The notes: generated by a model not told the origin, from the sequence alone. A stretch of 64,000 nt of DNA from CAZSNT01 sp964607765 (GCA_964607765.1 CAZSNT010000033.1:4674-68673), one strand, 5' to 3'; shown: positions 34,431 through 43,124, counted from the stretch's first letter. Numbers and translations: made by a program.

Positions 34431-35366
34431 ATGTCGCACAAGCAACAACCAGACTCCCTGGACTCCCCCGGCGACGCAGGAAGTGAAGGTATGGATTTCC
34501 GCAGCTTGGTGTCCGCCATCCGCCAGGTGCATGCGCACTGTACTGCGCAGGCCAGAGGCGCGGTGAACGTCTGTCTGACTCTTCGCAACTGGACTGTCGG
34601 TTGCTACATCCGTGAATACGAACAGAGAGGCGCTGACCGCGCGCAGTATGGTGCCAATCTGCTCGACAGGCTGGCCACGTCACTTCATGGCGCGCTCGAC
34701 AAGTGCTACACGGCAAGGTACTTGCGCATCTGTAGACGGTTGTACGAGGTGTACCCGCAAATTAGGAAATCGGTGATTTCCGAATTCAGCGCCAGGACGA
34801 AAGGGAAATCGGCGATTTCCAAATTGCCGGAGCATTCGGCAGACAGTGACTGCCAAATCGACACGTCTGCTCCGGTCTCGGTGTCTCTTCCCGCCGACAG
34901 ACTGGTCAGGCATCTCTCCTTCACTGCGCTTGCGGAGCTCGTCAAAATCGACGCCCCCCTGAAGCGCGCATTCTACGAGGTCGAGTGCATCCGCGGCAAC
35001 TGGTCGGTCCGCGCACTCAAGCGGCAGATCGCCACTCTCTACTTCGAGCGTTCCGGCTTGTCCACAGACAAAGAGAAGCTGGCAGCCATGACGCAGAGAG
35101 GCGCCGAAATCGAAGAGCCGAAACTCGCCATTCGCGACCCGTACGTCTTCGAGTTCCTCGGGCTTCGGCCCCAGGACGCCGTGGCGGAAAGCGACCTGGA
35201 GGCGGCGCTCGTCGAGAACTTGCGGGAGTTCCTGCTCGAGATGGGGCACGGTTTCTGCCTCGAGGCCCAGCAGAAGAGCATTGTCATCGGCAACACTCGC
35301 GGCTTCGTCGATCTGGTGTCATGGAAGCGGAATGACGACTATGTCGACGTACGGCTGAGAGATTAG
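34431..35366 (+). CDS. DUF1016 (YhcG-type) PDDEXK nuclease family protein, C-terminally truncated
   Basis: 311 residues, cytoplasmic; GGAGAGG lies upstream of the ATG. The N-terminal DUF1016 domain (~20-160) reads AVNVCLTLRNWTVGCYIREYEQRG, YGANLLDRLA and RYLRICRRLY. A low-complexity insert with ISEF/ISKL repeats follows. The C-terminal PDDEXK domain starts well (RDPYVFEFLGL, LEAALVENLREFLLEMGHGFCLEAQQK, FVDLVSW with the metal-binding Asp) but stops before the usual ELK segment, so the Glu-x-Lys pair is missing. Full-length relatives have ~340-360 residues. Members occur near restriction systems, but no partner is seen here. It is the only DNA-processing gene inside the sulfatase block. Probably inactive. 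Confidence 0.72.
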   Translation: MSHKQQPDSLDSPGDAGSEGMDFRSLVSAIRQVHAHCTAQARGAVNVCLTLRNWTVGCYIREYEQRGADRAQYGANLLDRLATSLHGALDKCYTARYLRICRRLYEVYPQIRKSVISEFSARTKGKSAISKLPEHSADSDCQIDTSAPVSVSLPADRLVRHLSFTALAELVKIDAPLKRAFYEVECIRGNWSVRALKRQIATLYFERSGLSTDKEKLAAMTQRGAEIEEPKLAIRDPYVFEFLGLRPQDAVAESDLEAALVENLREFLLEMGHGFCLEAQQKSIVIGNTRGFVDLVSWKRNDDYVDVRLRD

Positions 35367-35379
35367 GACGAAAGATGAA

Positions 35380-35424
35380 GGCGAAAGATGAAGGGGGACC
35401 ACTCCGAGGCCCTGATCTTTCGCC
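35380..35424. repeat. Inverted repeat between the DUF1016 gene and the next sulfatase
   Basis: GGCGAAAGAT / ATCTTTCGCC, perfect 10-base arms with a 25-base loop, built from tandem words (GAAAGATGAAG twice; CTGATCTT twice). It could be a terminator-like hairpin or the scar of the truncation of the gene upstream. Confidence 0.5.
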
Positions 35425-35456
35425 CTGATCTTCACAACCCCGGAAGGAGCGACGAA

Positions 35457-37433
35457 ATGAGAACAGACCACACGCTTGCAGCCGCCGTCCTGATCTCTGC
35501 TGCCGGTGTCTTTACACCATTGGGCGCCTCAGGTGCGGCGGTGCGGCCAAATGTGATGTTCATCGTCTGCGATGACCTGAACACGCACGTATCCACGTCG
35601 GGGTATCCCCACATCTCCACGCCGGCCTTTGATTCGCTGGCTGCCTCGGGCATGACCTTCCACCGCGCGTATTGCCAGTATCCGGTGTGCGGCCCGTCGC
35701 GGGCGTCGTTCCTCAGCGGGCTGTACCCGCAGTCGACCGGCGTGATCAGCAACAAGGCGGACATCCGTCGCACGCGCCCGGGAACAGTGACCATGCCCGA
35801 ACGTTTCAAGCAAGCCGGCTACTGGACGGCACGGGTGGGCAAGGTCTACCACTCGCCACACACGAACCCCGGCGAACGGGCGTGGTGTGAGACCCCGGAA
35901 CGGTTCAAGAACGACCCAATGCCGACCGAGATCGAGGCCCGCAAGCAGTTCGAGGCCAAACACGGCCCCGTCACCGATCGGGGCAACGGCAAAGCCTGGC
36001 GCGAGTTCCGCTACTCGTACGCGACACAGTTACGCGATCAGCACGTCGGCTACGGCCCGAGCGGCCTGCGGGACGAGCAGCACAAGGACGGCAAGAACGC
36101 CCGGCAGGTCGCCGAGTGGTTAGGGAAGAAGGCGCACGGCAGCAAGCCCTTCTTCATCGCCTGCGGCATTCACAAGCCCCATGTTCCCTTCCTGGCCCCG
36201 GACAAGTACTTCGACATGTACCCGCGCGAAAGTCTGACATACATCCCGACGCCGCCTGCATTCTGGAACCAAGCGCCGAAGTCGGCAGTATCTGGCCGCT
36301 ACAAGGGGTTCGGGTTCGAGCTGGGCGTCGAGAACGACAGCCTGCGACGCGAGTACATGCAGGCCTATCACGCCTGCATCAGCTTCGTCGACGCGCAGAT
36401 CGGCCTGGTCCTCGACGCCCTCAAGCGCACCGGACATTGGGAGGACACCATCATTGTCCTCACCTCGGACCATGGCTACCACCTCGGCGAGCACTTCATG
36501 TGGGGCAAAGTCACGCTGTTCGAAGTGTGCGATCGCGTGCCGCTGGTCATTCGCGTGCCCCGGTCGCTGAAGGCCGGCGCAACCACGGCCGGGGCATCCA
36601 GCCAGGGGCTGGTCGAGCTGGTGGATCTGTACCCGACCCTGGCGGAGTTGTGCGGCGTGAAGGCGCCCTCCGACCTCCAGGGCCGCAGCTTGGTGCCCAT
36701 GCTGCGCGATCCGAAGACCAAGGGCAAGGAGGTCGTTTCCACCGTCGTCAGCCGCGGCGCCAAGCTCGGAAAGGCAATCCGCACGGCTCGCTGGCGCTAC
36801 GCCCGGTACCCGGACAACACCGAGGAACTCTACGACTTGGAGAACGACCCGCGCGAGTGGAAGAACCTCGTGACGTCGCCTGAGCGCGCGCCCGTGCTGG
36901 AGAACATGCGAAAGAAGCTCGCGGAGATGGATGCACGCGCCGCCGCGCAGAAGACCGCCCCCCTCCCGAACTGGGCGCAGATCGACAGCCCCAAGCTGGT
37001 GCCGGGCCCGGGCGTCCGCATGGTCCCGCACACGGAGGCCGGGGATTCCGCGCGGATGTCGCCCATCGAGATCAAGGGGCGTTCCGCCTGGAAAGCGGAG
37101 AAGCGGGCCAAAGGCAAACCCACCTACGCCTACTTCCGGCTTGAGGACGAGAATCTCCGCAACGGCAAGCAACCCCGCGTGCAGGTCTCTATCACGCTCC
37201 TGGACAAAGGCAACGCCAGCACCGCCATCCAGTATGACCCGAGCGACGGCAAACCGTTCAAGGTGCTGAGGAGAATCGAACTGGGATCCTCGGGCCAATG
37301 GCGGACTGTGGTCTTCAACATCGACGACGCCCGGTTCGCTGGACGTTGCCACGGTGCCGACCTGCGCCTGGGCTTCAACGGCGCGAAAACAGATCCCGTG
37401 ATCGCCGAGGTGACAGTCAAACCGCGCAGATAG
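35457..37433 (+). CDS. Type I sulfatase, secreted, with C-terminal accessory module
   Basis: 658 residues. ATG at 35457 with GGAAGGAG upstream; signal peptide ~1-27. Sulfatase domain ~30-505 of the iduronate-2-sulfatase-like kind: VCDDLNTHVS, CGPSR (Cys78), SDHGYHLGEHFMWGK. Residues ~515-658 form an extra beta-rich module (YFRLEDENLRNGKQPRVQV; WRTVVFNIDDARFAGR; PVIAEVTVKPR) that recurs at both ends of the GH71/99-like protein at 37525 and in the remnant at 34233. I do not know a name for it; carbohydrate binding is a guess. Followed after 91 bases by the GH71/99-like gene. Confidence 0.9.
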   Translation: MRTDHTLAAAVLISAAGVFTPLGASGAAVRPNVMFIVCDDLNTHVSTSGYPHISTPAFDSLAASGMTFHRAYCQYPVCGPSRASFLSGLYPQSTGVISNKADIRRTRPGTVTMPERFKQAGYWTARVGKVYHSPHTNPGERAWCETPERFKNDPMPTEIEARKQFEAKHGPVTDRGNGKAWREFRYSYATQLRDQHVGYGPSGLRDEQHKDGKNARQVAEWLGKKAHGSKPFFIACGIHKPHVPFLAPDKYFDMYPRESLTYIPTPPAFWNQAPKSAVSGRYKGFGFELGVENDSLRREYMQAYHACISFVDAQIGLVLDALKRTGHWEDTIIVLTSDHGYHLGEHFMWGKVTLFEVCDRVPLVIRVPRSLKAGATTAGASSQGLVELVDLYPTLAELCGVKAPSDLQGRSLVPMLRDPKTKGKEVVSTVVSRGAKLGKAIRTARWRYARYPDNTEELYDLENDPREWKNLVTSPERAPVLENMRKKLAEMDARAAAQKTAPLPNWAQIDSPKLVPGPGVRMVPHTEAGDSARMSPIEIKGRSAWKAEKRAKGKPTYAYFRLEDENLRNGKQPRVQVSITLLDKGNASTAIQYDPSDGKPFKVLRRIELGSSGQWRTVVFNIDDARFAGRCHGADLRLGFNGAKTDPVIAEVTVKPRR

Positions 37434-37445
37434 GCCGTCTTTGCC

Positions 37446-37496
37446 TCGACAGGCATCGACAGGCATCGACAGACATCGATAGGTATCGACATCCGG
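37446..37496 (+). repeat. Tandem 10-bp repeat (AGGCATCGAC-type, about five units)
   Basis: Units run in strict 10-base register: AGGCATCGAC, AGGCATCGAC, AGACATCGAT, AGGTATCGAC, preceded by a partial CTCGAC unit. It sits between the sulfatase stop and the ribosome-binding site of the GH71/99-like gene, spaced close to one helical turn per unit. Confidence 0.8.
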
Positions 37497-37524
37497 CACT
37501 GGAGCGGTGCCAAAGGAGCCCCAC

Positions 37525-39930
37525 GTGAAAACACATCTCATCCTCGTCGCAATCTCGCTGGCTCTGGCCTTCGCCACCAGTTGCGGCCATTCCGCCGTCA
37601 ACCGCGCCGGCACAGACGTTCAACCCGCGTTTACGGGCCCCGATATCTCCGTCCGGCTGGACGCGAACCCGGCCCTGGCGCGCGGCGTGGCCTACCTGTC
37701 CACGCATGACGAGTCCAGGAACGGCTTTGTGACGCGGCAGGGCAGCGGCGGCTGGCAGGAACAGAGGATGATGTACTTCGCCGCTACAGACGAACGCTTC
37801 AAGCAGGGGCGGACGCCTCTCGTCAAAGTCCACATCGCCTACTTCGACGAGGGCCGGGGCCTGGTCGTGATCAAGTACGACTCGAGCGACAAGCATGTCA
37901 ACCCCGGCAAGAACGCCGGTGTATGGAAGAGCGAGAAGGCGATCGTGTTGACCGACTCGCAACAGTGGCGCACGGCCGAGATCATACTCCGCGACGCCCA
38001 TTTCGCCAACCGTTGCAACGGCGGCGACTTCCGGCTCGAGGGCGCCCCGGTCATCGTCCGCGTTCTGCGCATCGTGGCCGCCTCGCCGGAGGACCAGGAG
38101 CGTAACCGCGTCGCCCTGCGCAACGCACCGCCCCCGCTCGAGGCCAAGATCCAGCCCTTTGCCCTGAGCATGGCCGAAGTCCTGGCCAAGCTCCGTCCCT
38201 ACCGCGGCCCCAGCGAGCCGGGCACTGACACCACCACTCTGACCAACAAGGTGATGTGTGGCTACCAGGGATGGTTCAGCACGCCGGGGGACGGCTCCGG
38301 TCAAGGCTGGACCCACTACAGCGGCGCGATCGGGTTCAAGCCAGGAAGCTGTTCCATCGACCTCTGGCCCGACGTGTCCGAACTCGATCCCGACGAGAAG
38401 TACGAGACGTATTTTCGACATCGCGACGGCAGCACGGCGCACGTCTACAGCCCCATGAACCGCAAGAGTGTCGTCCGTCACTGCCGCTGGATGGCCGAGG
38501 CCGGCATCGACGGCGTCTTCGTGCAGCGCTTCGCAAGCGTTGCCGGAAACGCCAAAGCAGTCTACAAGAACAACACCGTGCTCATGAACGTGCGCGAAGG
38601 CGCCAATCGCCACGGCCGCGCCTACGCACTCATGTACGACCTGTCCGGCGGCCGAGGCGCCGCCGACAGGATCATTGCCGACTGGAAGTCGCTCGTGGAC
38701 GGCATGGGGCTGAGCAAGGACCCCAAGGACCGCGCCTACCAACATCACAACGGCAAGCCCGTGGTCGCACTCTGGGGCCTCTTCGCCGAGCGCGACTACT
38801 GCCTGCCCGTGTACGAACGCCTCCTCGACTTCTTCAAGAACGACCCGAAGTACGGCGGTTGCACCGTCAAGGTCGGCGTCAACAACAACTGGCGCGTCGG
38901 CAAGAGCGCCAACCACGACCGCGTCCGCCGCATCATCCAGCAGGCGGACATCGTGTCGCCCTGGACGGTCGGCCGTTACGCCACGCCCGAGGGAGCCGAC
39001 CGGCACATGCGAACCCACAACGTGCCGGACCAGAAGTGGTGCGACGCCCACGGCAAGGACTACATGCCGGTCATTTTCCCCGGCTTCAGTTGGCACAACA
39101 TGCGCCACGGCCAGTCTGCCCTCGGCGCTACACCACGCCTGCAGGGCCGCTTCCTCTGGCGCCAGATCACCGCCGCCAAAGCCGCCGGCGCACGCATGCT
39201 CTACATCGCCATGTTCGACGAGGTCGACGAGGGCACGGCCATGTTCAAGTGCACCAACGACCCGCCCGTCGGCGCCAGCCCGTTCCTCGACTACGAAGGA
39301 CTGCCGAGCGACTACTACCTATGGCTGGCAGGCCAAGCCCGGCTCCTGCTCGAGGGCAAACTCGAACCCACACGGCGTCCCCCTGCGCGTCCCGGCCTGG
39401 TCATCGACTACAAGTCCGAAGACGGCACGGGTCTGCCCGAGGGTCTCGACGAGATCTCCGTCGTGCTGCGCAATCCGCAGCACTGCCGCGGCCTGCGCCT
39501 CAAACCGCACGGCGCCGAATCCCGCAACATCCCCGCTGTCAAGGGCGGTCGTCCCGCCTGGGTCAGCACCCCCAAACGCGGCCCGGACGAAGGCCGCATG
39601 ATGTACATCAAAGTCGAGTACGCCGGATTCCGCAACGGCCGAACCCCGCATGTCCGGCTCACCATCGACTACTTCGACAGCGGCGAGGGCGAGGTCCGCG
39701 TCGTCTACGACTCCAGCGACAAGACCTGGGGCACCGTCCCCAGCCGTCCCGGCGCCTGGAAAGAAGCCGGCCGCTTCATCCTGGGTGCCTCCAACACCTG
39801 GAAGACCGCCACCTTCGATATCCCCGACGCGCTCTTTGTCGGCCGCTGCAACGGTTGCGACATCCGCCTCGAGTTCCCCGCCACTGCCGACCTCGCCCTC
39901 GGCGCCGTGCGACTAAAGAAGATACCGTGA
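37525..39930 (+). CDS. GH71/GH99-like glycoside hydrolase lipoprotein with two accessory modules
   Basis: 801 residues. GTG at 37525 has AAGGAG six bases upstream; the GTG at 37507 lies before that site. The signal ends in FATSC (about residue 20), a lipobox, so it is likely a lipoprotein. N-terminal module ~33-190, catalytic GH71/99-like region ~232-610 (KVMCGYQGWFSTP, GIDGVFVQRFA, GRAYALMYDLSGG, FDEVDEGTAMF) and C-terminal module ~625-801. Both modules share YF..G...V.YDSSD, a W-T-F/I strand, and DA.F..RCNG.D with the module on the sulfatase at 35457. Paralogue of 24245, which lacks modules. Endo-acting on alpha-linked mannan or glucan is the family expectation. Confidence 0.83.
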   Translation: MKTHLILVAISLALAFATSCGHSAVNRAGTDVQPAFTGPDISVRLDANPALARGVAYLSTHDESRNGFVTRQGSGGWQEQRMMYFAATDERFKQGRTPLVKVHIAYFDEGRGLVVIKYDSSDKHVNPGKNAGVWKSEKAIVLTDSQQWRTAEIILRDAHFANRCNGGDFRLEGAPVIVRVLRIVAASPEDQERNRVALRNAPPPLEAKIQPFALSMAEVLAKLRPYRGPSEPGTDTTTLTNKVMCGYQGWFSTPGDGSGQGWTHYSGAIGFKPGSCSIDLWPDVSELDPDEKYETYFRHRDGSTAHVYSPMNRKSVVRHCRWMAEAGIDGVFVQRFASVAGNAKAVYKNNTVLMNVREGANRHGRAYALMYDLSGGRGAADRIIADWKSLVDGMGLSKDPKDRAYQHHNGKPVVALWGLFAERDYCLPVYERLLDFFKNDPKYGGCTVKVGVNNNWRVGKSANHDRVRRIIQQADIVSPWTVGRYATPEGADRHMRTHNVPDQKWCDAHGKDYMPVIFPGFSWHNMRHGQSALGATPRLQGRFLWRQITAAKAAGARMLYIAMFDEVDEGTAMFKCTNDPPVGASPFLDYEGLPSDYYLWLAGQARLLLEGKLEPTRRPPARPGLVIDYKSEDGTGLPEGLDEISVVLRNPQHCRGLRLKPHGAESRNIPAVKGGRPAWVSTPKRGPDEGRMMYIKVEYAGFRNGRTPHVRLTIDYFDSGEGEVRVVYDSSDKTWGTVPSRPGAWKEAGRFILGASNTWKTATFDIPDALFVGRCNGCDIRLEFPATADLALGAVRLKKIP

Positions 39931-39961
39931 TGACATCGACGGGCGGAAGAGAGAACACGTG

Positions 39962-39972
39962 GTCCGGAAAAC
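39962..39972 (-). repeat. Single intergenic motif copy (GTCCGGAAAAC)
   Basis: Located 29 bases after the position of a vague ATGACATCGACGG stretch and 29 bases before the LacI-type operator at 40001; minus orientation. Confidence 0.8.
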
Positions 39973-40000
39973 GACATGCGGCTTGTCACACGTCTCCTTC

Positions 40001-40014
40001 CGTAAACGTTTACG
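40001..40014 (+). promoter_or_regulatory. Perfect 14-bp LacI-type operator, upstream site
   Basis: CGTAAACGTTTACG is a perfect palindrome with the central CG typical of LacI-family operators. It ends 8 bases before the -35 box and is 60 bases, centre to centre, from the second site at 40061. Confidence 0.75.
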
Positions 40015-40021
40015 TCTGCGA

Positions 40022-40050
40022 TTGATTGCTTCGGAAATGCCGCGTATAAT
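40022..40050 (+). promoter_or_regulatory. Sigma70-type promoter of the sulfatase-DUF1080 gene
   Basis: TTGATT (40022-40027), 17-base spacer, perfect TATAAT (40045-40050). Transcription should start near 40057, within or just before the second operator. The best promoter visible in the window. Confidence 0.75.
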
Positions 40051-40060
40051 TGACGTGAGT

Positions 40061-40074
40061 CGTAAAGGTTTGCG
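40061..40074 (+). promoter_or_regulatory. Imperfect LacI-type operator, downstream site
   Basis: CGTAAAGGTTTGCG matches the upstream site at 12 of 14 positions and lies just after the expected transcription start, the classical position for repression. Together with 40001 it would allow looping or tandem binding of a LacI-type dimer or tetramer. Confidence 0.65.
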
Positions 40075-40109
40075 TCTGGATGCATGACAGGGCGGCAAGA
40101 GAACCAGCA

Positions 40110-42992
40110 ATGACCAAATTGATCAGCACCTTCGCCTTGATCCTCACCGTGTCGGCCGCGTTCGCCGACAAGCCCAATCTGGTGCTCTTCTACGCCGATG
40201 ACTTGGGTTGGGGCGATCTGAGCGTGTACAACAAGGAACCCGGTTACTTCCGACACACGCCGAACATCGACCGGATCTTCGAGCACGGTGTTCGGCTCGA
40301 GAACTACATGACGCACTGCGTTTGCTCGCCCTCGCGCGCCGGATTGCTGACCGGAAAACACTATGCGACGGTGTCGGCCGGCCCGGCCACGGGCGGCACG
40401 CTGCCGAACGACATCCGGAACATAGCGAAGGACTTCCGGGCCGCCGGCTACAGGACCGGCGCGTTCGGCAAGTGGCACAACGGCATGCCCAATTTCCCGG
40501 CAGACGGCAACGGCCAGGCGTTCGACTACAACAAGGACAGGGTCTGGAATGAGTTGCACCGTCAACACACCTGCGATCTGACCAACGGCATCTTCGACAA
40601 CCACAAGGGCTGGGAGTGGGGCGACGGCGTGAATGCCTACGGGTTCGACCGCTGGGTGGGCTATTACAACGGCGGCGGGGACCTCTTCGACCGGTATGTC
40701 AACTGGCACCACGACATCGATTGGTGGCATGACCGACGGTACGTCCCGGACGAGAAGGGGTACACCACCGACCTGATCACGACGCACGCCGTCGCGTTCA
40801 TCGAACAGAGCAAGGGCAAGCCCTTCTTCTGCTACATCCCCCACGAAGCCGTGCATGCGCCGCTGCAGGTCAAACTGGCCGATCTGAAGGCGCTGTGCAG
40901 GCGGTTCCCCGGCGAGTGGGAGTACGTGCGCAACGTCGTCAGCCCCAGAAGCGGGCGCCGAATCGAGGACGCGGAGGAGATCCGCTGCGAGGGCGGCGCC
41001 GAGTTCGACGCCGGCAAGATCGATCCGGAGAAGAAGCGTTTCCAACCGTTGATCTACGCCACCTACCTCTACTCGCTGGACGCGAGCGTGGGCCGCGTGA
41101 TGCAGAGAATCGAGGAACTGGGTCTCGCGAGCAACACGATCTTCCTCTTCACTGCGGACAACGGTGCCACGTCGGGCGGCTGCAACCTGCCGTTCCGGGG
41201 CAGCAAGCACACGCTCTGGGATGGGGGCGTCCACGTGCCTGCTGCGGTCTGGTGGCCAAGGAACTTCGATGCGAACACCGCACCGTATACGCCGGGGAAC
41301 AACCGATACACCGGGTTCATCGGTTACCTCGATCTGTACCCGACGCTGCTGTCCATGGCCGGCCAGTCCTGCCTGGCGCAGGGCCTTGACGGGATGGACT
41401 GCTGGAAGAACCTGAAGGACAACACCAATCCCCGGCCCGGCATGGAGAACGCCTATCACTGGATGTGGAGTGACCACGGGATGATCCGCACGAACGGCTG
41501 GAAGTTGTTCTACTCCGAGAGCGCCAAGCGGGTCGAGCTGTACGATCTCGCGGCGGACGTCGGAGAGGAGACAAACGTCGCTGCCGCCCACCCGGAAGTA
41601 CGCGACACGCTGATCGGTATGCACAGGAAGTGGCTCGCCGACAATGGGTATGCCGTGTCGTACCTGCCGGTTGACAAGACCCGTGTCGGAGCGCCAGCCC
41701 CGAAGGGCGACGTGTTGGAGATCAGGGCCACGCAGACGCGGGACTTGGGGAACGCGCACAATGAGGGCGTGTACCTGCGTCTGGCCAAGAGCGATGGCTG
41801 GGGTGAGAAGCTCGGCGGCTACGTCGAGTGCGGCGATCAGCTTGAGTACGATATCTACGTCTGCGAAGACAGCGACATCTCGCAGGGCATCTCCTACTGT
41901 GCCGGCGCGGGCTGGAAACCGTTCCTCAACCCGCGGAACGGTCTGAACCAGGACGGCGCGTCCCCGCAGCTGCTCGAGCACCGGAAGGGTACCTGGACGC
42001 GTCAGGCGGTCGGCATCGGCAATATGTGTCCGCGCGCCATGGTGGTCAGCTACGTCGCCTTGCAGAGCCGGAAGGCCGGGACTCACCACTTCTATCTGGA
42101 CAACGTGGTTGTGCGCCGCAGCGACGGCACGATCCGGAACGTTGTCTGGGCGTCGCGGAACGACTCGGGGCCGCTGATCGTGCGGCATCGGAACAGGAAC
42201 TACAACAAGCTCGCGGACGCGCTCGGCGCAAAGGGCTTCCCGTTCAGCGCGATCGACATCACGGCGACTCAGGTCGATGCGGTCACACAGGCCAAGCCCA
42301 AGGAGGCACGACAGCCTGCCGACGAGGGCGCTTCGTGGACGCCGCTGTTCAACGGGAAAGACCTCTCGGGGTGGTCCGTGCAGTGCCGCCCGAAAGACCG
42401 GGACAAGGGCTACTGGCGAGTAGACGCGGGCTCAATCCTGGTCGATTCGGTCGGTCACAGGGACCACAACTACATCTGGCTGATGAGCGACGGCGAGTAC
42501 TCCGACTTCCGGCTGAAGCTCAAGTTCCAGATCCACAAGGGCATCAGTGGCAACAGCGGCGTGCAGATCCGCAGTCGCTACGACACTGCTGCCGGCTGGC
42601 TGGACGGTCCCCAACTGGATATCCATCCCCCGAATCCAATGCGGGCGGGGTTGATCTATGACGAGACCCGGGGCACGAAGCGCTGGATCTGCCCCTCGCT
42701 GGAGAAAGGGAACCACAGGATCCCCGCGGCCAAGACAAACCCGAAAGTGAAGCTTGTCTACGGTGAGGGGACCTGGAACGAGATGGAGATCGTCGCGCAG
42801 GGCACGCACATCACGTGCATCGTCAACGGCGAAGTCGCGTCCGACTACGACGGTGCAGGTGTGCTGGATGATGCGGACCACCGGGACCACAACGTCGGGC
42901 TGCGGGGACATGTCGCCCTGCAGTTGCATTCGCGAAGCGAGCTGAAGGCTCGTTTCAGGGACATCCGCATCCAGGAGAGGACGAGTAAATGA
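40110..42992 (+). CDS. Secreted sulfatase fused to a middle beta-domain and a C-terminal DUF1080 (3-keto-disaccharide hydrolase-type) domain
   Basis: 960 residues, about twice a normal sulfatase. ATG at 40110 begins the signal peptide (~1-19, AAFADKP); the in-frame ATG at 40080 falls close to the operator and is less likely. Sulfatase ~20-520: FYADDLGWGD, CSPSR (Cys72), KWHNG, TADNGATSGG. Middle region ~527-680 is an unassigned beta-rich domain (EYDIYVCEDSDISQG; GTHHFYLDNVVV). Residues ~742-955 match DUF1080, a jelly-roll domain (WTPLFNGKDLSGWSV, SGNSGVQIRSRYD, NGEVASDYDG) now associated with 3-keto-glycoside cleavage. Fusing desulfation to a glycan-cleaving or glycan-binding domain is unusual. 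Repressible promoter with two LacI-type sites. Confidence 0.88.
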   Translation: MTKLISTFALILTVSAAFADKPNLVLFYADDLGWGDLSVYNKEPGYFRHTPNIDRIFEHGVRLENYMTHCVCSPSRAGLLTGKHYATVSAGPATGGTLPNDIRNIAKDFRAAGYRTGAFGKWHNGMPNFPADGNGQAFDYNKDRVWNELHRQHTCDLTNGIFDNHKGWEWGDGVNAYGFDRWVGYYNGGGDLFDRYVNWHHDIDWWHDRRYVPDEKGYTTDLITTHAVAFIEQSKGKPFFCYIPHEAVHAPLQVKLADLKALCRRFPGEWEYVRNVVSPRSGRRIEDAEEIRCEGGAEFDAGKIDPEKKRFQPLIYATYLYSLDASVGRVMQRIEELGLASNTIFLFTADNGATSGGCNLPFRGSKHTLWDGGVHVPAAVWWPRNFDANTAPYTPGNNRYTGFIGYLDLYPTLLSMAGQSCLAQGLDGMDCWKNLKDNTNPRPGMENAYHWMWSDHGMIRTNGWKLFYSESAKRVELYDLAADVGEETNVAAAHPEVRDTLIGMHRKWLADNGYAVSYLPVDKTRVGAPAPKGDVLEIRATQTRDLGNAHNEGVYLRLAKSDGWGEKLGGYVECGDQLEYDIYVCEDSDISQGISYCAGAGWKPFLNPRNGLNQDGASPQLLEHRKGTWTRQAVGIGNMCPRAMVVSYVALQSRKAGTHHFYLDNVVVRRSDGTIRNVVWASRNDSGPLIVRHRNRNYNKLADALGAKGFPFSAIDITATQVDAVTQAKPKEARQPADEGASWTPLFNGKDLSGWSVQCRPKDRDKGYWRVDAGSILVDSVGHRDHNYIWLMSDGEYSDFRLKLKFQIHKGISGNSGVQIRSRYDTAAGWLDGPQLDIHPPNPMRAGLIYDETRGTKRWICPSLEKGNHRIPAAKTNPKVKLVYGEGTWNEMEIVAQGTHITCIVNGEVASDYDGAGVLDDADHRDHNVGLRGHVALQLHSRSELKARFRDIRIQERTSK

Positions 42993-43124
42993 GAACGCAC
43001 CCTCACCGGAGCCGGAACGGGTCGGCGGGAGAATGAAGCGTTATGTTATCGCCACAGAAACAGGCTGCATCTTCGAACCCGGACTACAGCGGAATGGCCT
43101 CAGGATAGGGGCGGTGTGGACGCT

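Noticed and set aside
39705..42188. Minus-strand open frame of 827 codons opposite the sulfatase-DUF1080 gene
   Set aside because: No domain, crosses a promoter and operator pair, and the plus strand encodes a full multidomain enzyme.
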